Assembly (NCBI GenBank): GCA_002774705.1
Contig: PFCN01000029.1
Location: 4,990-17,102, forward strand
DNA length: 12,113 nt
Direction: 5' to 3'
From: Candidatus Niyogibacteria bacterium CG10_big_fil_rev_8_21_14_0_10_42_19
GTDB taxonomy: Bacteria; Patescibacteriota; Minisyncoccia; 1-14-0-10-42-19
Of the stretch, positions 10,336 to 12,113 are shown piece after piece. The translations under genes were made by a program, and so were the position numbers. Below the pieces are notes generated by a model that made no database searches, was not told the DNA's origin, and worked only from the letters and a program-made list of their open reading frames with translations. Each line of letters starts with the position of its first letter. Positions within the stretch are counted from its first letter, which is position 1.

Positions 10336-12113
10336 ATGAGTAGAATAAAAGGAACTGTAGGATCAAAAGTCCTTTCAACAGTTCTTAGCTTGACCACCGC
10401 TTTCTGGCTTTCGGGCGTTGCCTATTTTGCCCCGGCAGTGGCGCAAGCTCAAACAGTTGAAGATCTTCAAGCGCAGATCTCATCTCTTCTCGCTCAAATC
10501 TCATCGTTGCAAGCGCAACTTTCAGGGATGACGGGTGGAGGATCTACGTCAGGATTTGTTCATGTCTTCAACCAAAATCTTTCGTTGGGTGATTCCAATG
10601 ACGAAGTGAAGGCATTACAGCAGGCATTAGACCTGCAAGGGTGCTTTACCTTCGGGTCCTACACAGGATACTTTGGACCTATCACGAGAGATGCGGTTAA
10701 TTGTTTTCAGTCAAAATACGCATCCGAGGTTTTGACTCCGTTGGGACTTAGCGGTGCCACCGGATTTGTCGGACCAGGAACGCGCGCGAAGCTTAACGCT
10801 TTATTCGGAACAGCCGGAGTTCCGGGAACACCGGAAACACCTTCTGACCCGGGAACAGGAACTGTACCGTCAGGAACCGGACTTATGGTTTCAACAACGG
10901 CGCAACCATCAAACAGTCTTGCTGTTGAAAATGCAGCATCGCTTCCATACACCAAATTCAAACTTACCGCCGGTTCGGACGGAGCGGTAACAGTTAACTC
11001 CGTTACTATTGAGCGCCAAGGATTGATGAATGACGGCGTAGTATCGGGTGTTATTCTCCTTGATGACATGGGTAACAGAGTAGGGACTGCAAAGACTCTT
11101 AACTCTCTTCACCAGGCCAAATTGGACGCGGGATTCACAATTCCTGCCGGCCAGACCAAGGAATACACGGTTGCCGTGGATATGGCGGCTTCTCTTGATG
11201 CCTATTCCGGACAAGTTGGTCTTATGGCTGTAGTCGCGGTTGACGCGGGTTCCGCCGCAGTATCGGGAAGTCTTCCGATTACCGGCGCATCCCACACAAC
11301 AAACATTAGCCTTGTTATCGGCAGCGTAGCTGTACCGATAAGAGGTCCGCTTGACCCGGGATCCAGCCAGGATAAAAAAGTCGGGGAAATAGGATACACC
11401 TTTTCTTCGATTAGGATAACCGCGGGTTCAGCCGAAAAAATTCGTCTTAACAGCATTCGTTGGAACCAGTCAGGTTCTGCCGCCACGGGAGATATCGGTA
11501 ATATCAAGACTTATGTTGACGGCACTGCTTATGACACCGCTGTTTCCGCGGACGGTAAATACTATGTCGCGAACTTTGGTTCGGGTATCGTAATTGACAA
11601 GGGTTTCTCAAAAGAGGTTTCTATCAAGGGTGACGTTGTTTCCGGCTCGGGCCGAACAATTGACTTTGATATTTATCGCCGCACTGACCTTTCGTTGGTG
11701 GGTGAGACCTTTGGTTACGGGATTACCGTTGATAACGGAACCCAGACAACGGGAACCGACGACGGATTATTCCACACAGCAGAGCCGTGGTTTGACGCTT
11801 TCCAGGTAACAATTACCGGAGGATCAATTAATGTTTCCAGCGCGGCGTCAGTTCCTTCGCAAAATGTTTCGGAAAATGTTCCTAACCAGCCTTTGGGAGG
11901 ATTTGATGTAGAGGTCAAGGGCGAAGAAGTTTCTGTCGCTCAAATGGTCTTTTACTTCCAAATCACCAGAGCTTCCGGTTCGTCAGAAGTAGCCGACCTT
12001 ACCAGCATTTCGCTTTATAACGAATCGGGAACTGTTGTTGCCGGACCGGTTGACGGTTCGGGAGCCGCTGTTTCCGGAACAGCTACTTTCTCTGATACGG
12101 TTATCTTCCCGAT
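10336..12113 (+). CDS. S-layer-like surface protein with peptidoglycan-binding domain (3' end outside window)
   Basis: The frame is open from ATG 10336 to the window end, 592 codons, so the gene is partial. Residues 1-38 are a signal peptide (basic SRIKGTVGSKV, hydrophobic core, AVAQA before the cut near 36-38). Residues 41-63 are a coiled coil with leucine or isoleucine at heptad positions (44, 48, 51, 55, 58, 62). Residues 79-158 are a PG_binding_1-type domain (LSLGDSNDEVKALQQAL, YTGYFGPITRDAVNCFQ, FVGPGTRAKLNALFG) with cysteines at 103 and 123 that could pair. A Pro/Thr/Gly linker (159-182) leads to at least three beta-rich domains of similar pattern (about 184-330, 335-470 and 495 onward). 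The protein probably forms a surface layer anchored to peptidoglycan. No Shine-Dalgarno is seen. The role as main S-layer protein is inference. Confidence 0.85.
   Translation, partial: MSRIKGTVGSKVLSTVLSLTTAFWLSGVAYFAPAVAQAQTVEDLQAQISSLLAQISSLQAQLSGMTGGGSTSGFVHVFNQNLSLGDSNDEVKALQQALDLQGCFTFGSYTGYFGPITRDAVNCFQSKYASEVLTPLGLSGATGFVGPGTRAKLNALFGTAGVPGTPETPSDPGTGTVPSGTGLMVSTTAQPSNSLAVENAASLPYTKFKLTAGSDGAVTVNSVTIERQGLMNDGVVSGVILLDDMGNRVGTAKTLNSLHQAKLDAGFTIPAGQTKEYTVAVDMAASLDAYSGQVGLMAVVAVDAGSAAVSGSLPITGASHTTNISLVIGSVAVPIRGPLDPGSSQDKKVGEIGYTFSSIRITAGSAEKIRLNSIRWNQSGSAATGDIGNIKTYVDGTAYDTAVSADGKYYVANFGSGIVIDKGFSKEVSIKGDVVSGSGRTIDFDIYRRTDLSLVGETFGYGITVDNGTQTTGTDDGLFHTAEPWFDAFQVTITGGSINVSSAASVPSQNVSENVPNQPLGGFDVEVKGEEVSVAQMVFYFQITRASGSSEVADLTSISLYNESGTVVAGPVDGSGAAVSGTATFSDTVIFP

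Noticed and set aside
10707..11918. Minus-strand and shifted frames of 60-128 codons within the surface-protein gene
   Set aside because: They are shadows of the long plus-strand frame, which has a signal peptide and recognisable domains.

Overview
The window looks like a chromosome segment from an uncultured Patescibacteria/CPR bacterium, most likely of the Parcubacteria group. This is inference from gene content and architecture: no 16S gene is present. The pointers are a secreted S-layer-like protein built as signal peptide, short coiled coil, peptidoglycan-binding domain and beta-sandwich repeats; a membrane polymerase/ligase-like protein fused to TPR repeats; minimal FtsB-like and SurA_N-like proteins; a general absence of Shine-Dalgarno sequences; and an RNase P RNA swollen by small hairpin repeats. 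TGA ends one gene, so the standard bacterial code fits (not the TGA=Gly code of some CPR lineages).

Region 1 (1-7063) is a leftward (minus-strand) cluster. In transcription order it holds a 13-TM O-antigen-ligase-like/TPR protein (7063-4691), the lipid II flippase MurJ (4649-2961), elongation factor 4/LepA (2939-1140), an FtsB/DivIC-like division protein (998-582) and a short SurA_N-like membrane-anchored protein (585-46) coupled to it by an ATGA overlap. The theme is envelope assembly and division plus a translation factor. lepA and the ftsB-like gene each have an extended -10 promoter so close to the ATG that the transcript would be leaderless. Between them, on the opposite strand, is a 37-residue single-TM protein (1022-1135) with its own promoter and terminator.

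Region 2 (7064-8366) starts at the strand switch. It holds an AT-rich divergent spacer, a MerR/excisionase-type helix-turn-helix protein (7229-7444), the RNase P RNA gene rnpB (about 7614-8167) with promoter and terminator, and tRNA-Gln(CTG) (8296-8366). rnpB is about 550 nt, well above the usual 350-400, because several palindromic repeat-like hairpins sit in its peripheral helices.

Region 3 (8367-10335) is mostly non-coding around one gene, a 311-residue protein (8669-9604) with an N-terminal helical domain, an Asn/Gly-rich linker and a C-terminal DeoR-like winged helix. DnaA boxes flank it: one near match at 8526 and two perfect ones at 9620 and 9709. Genes on the two sides diverge from this region, as expected around a replication origin, so it is a candidate oriC. 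Downstream, a good promoter (9725-9753) begins a stretch of consecutive hairpins (9763-9955 and on to about 10316) that matches no RNA I recognise and is the best candidate here for an undescribed structured RNA.

Region 4 (10336 to the end) is the 5' part of the S-layer-like surface protein gene, cut off by the window edge after 592 codons.
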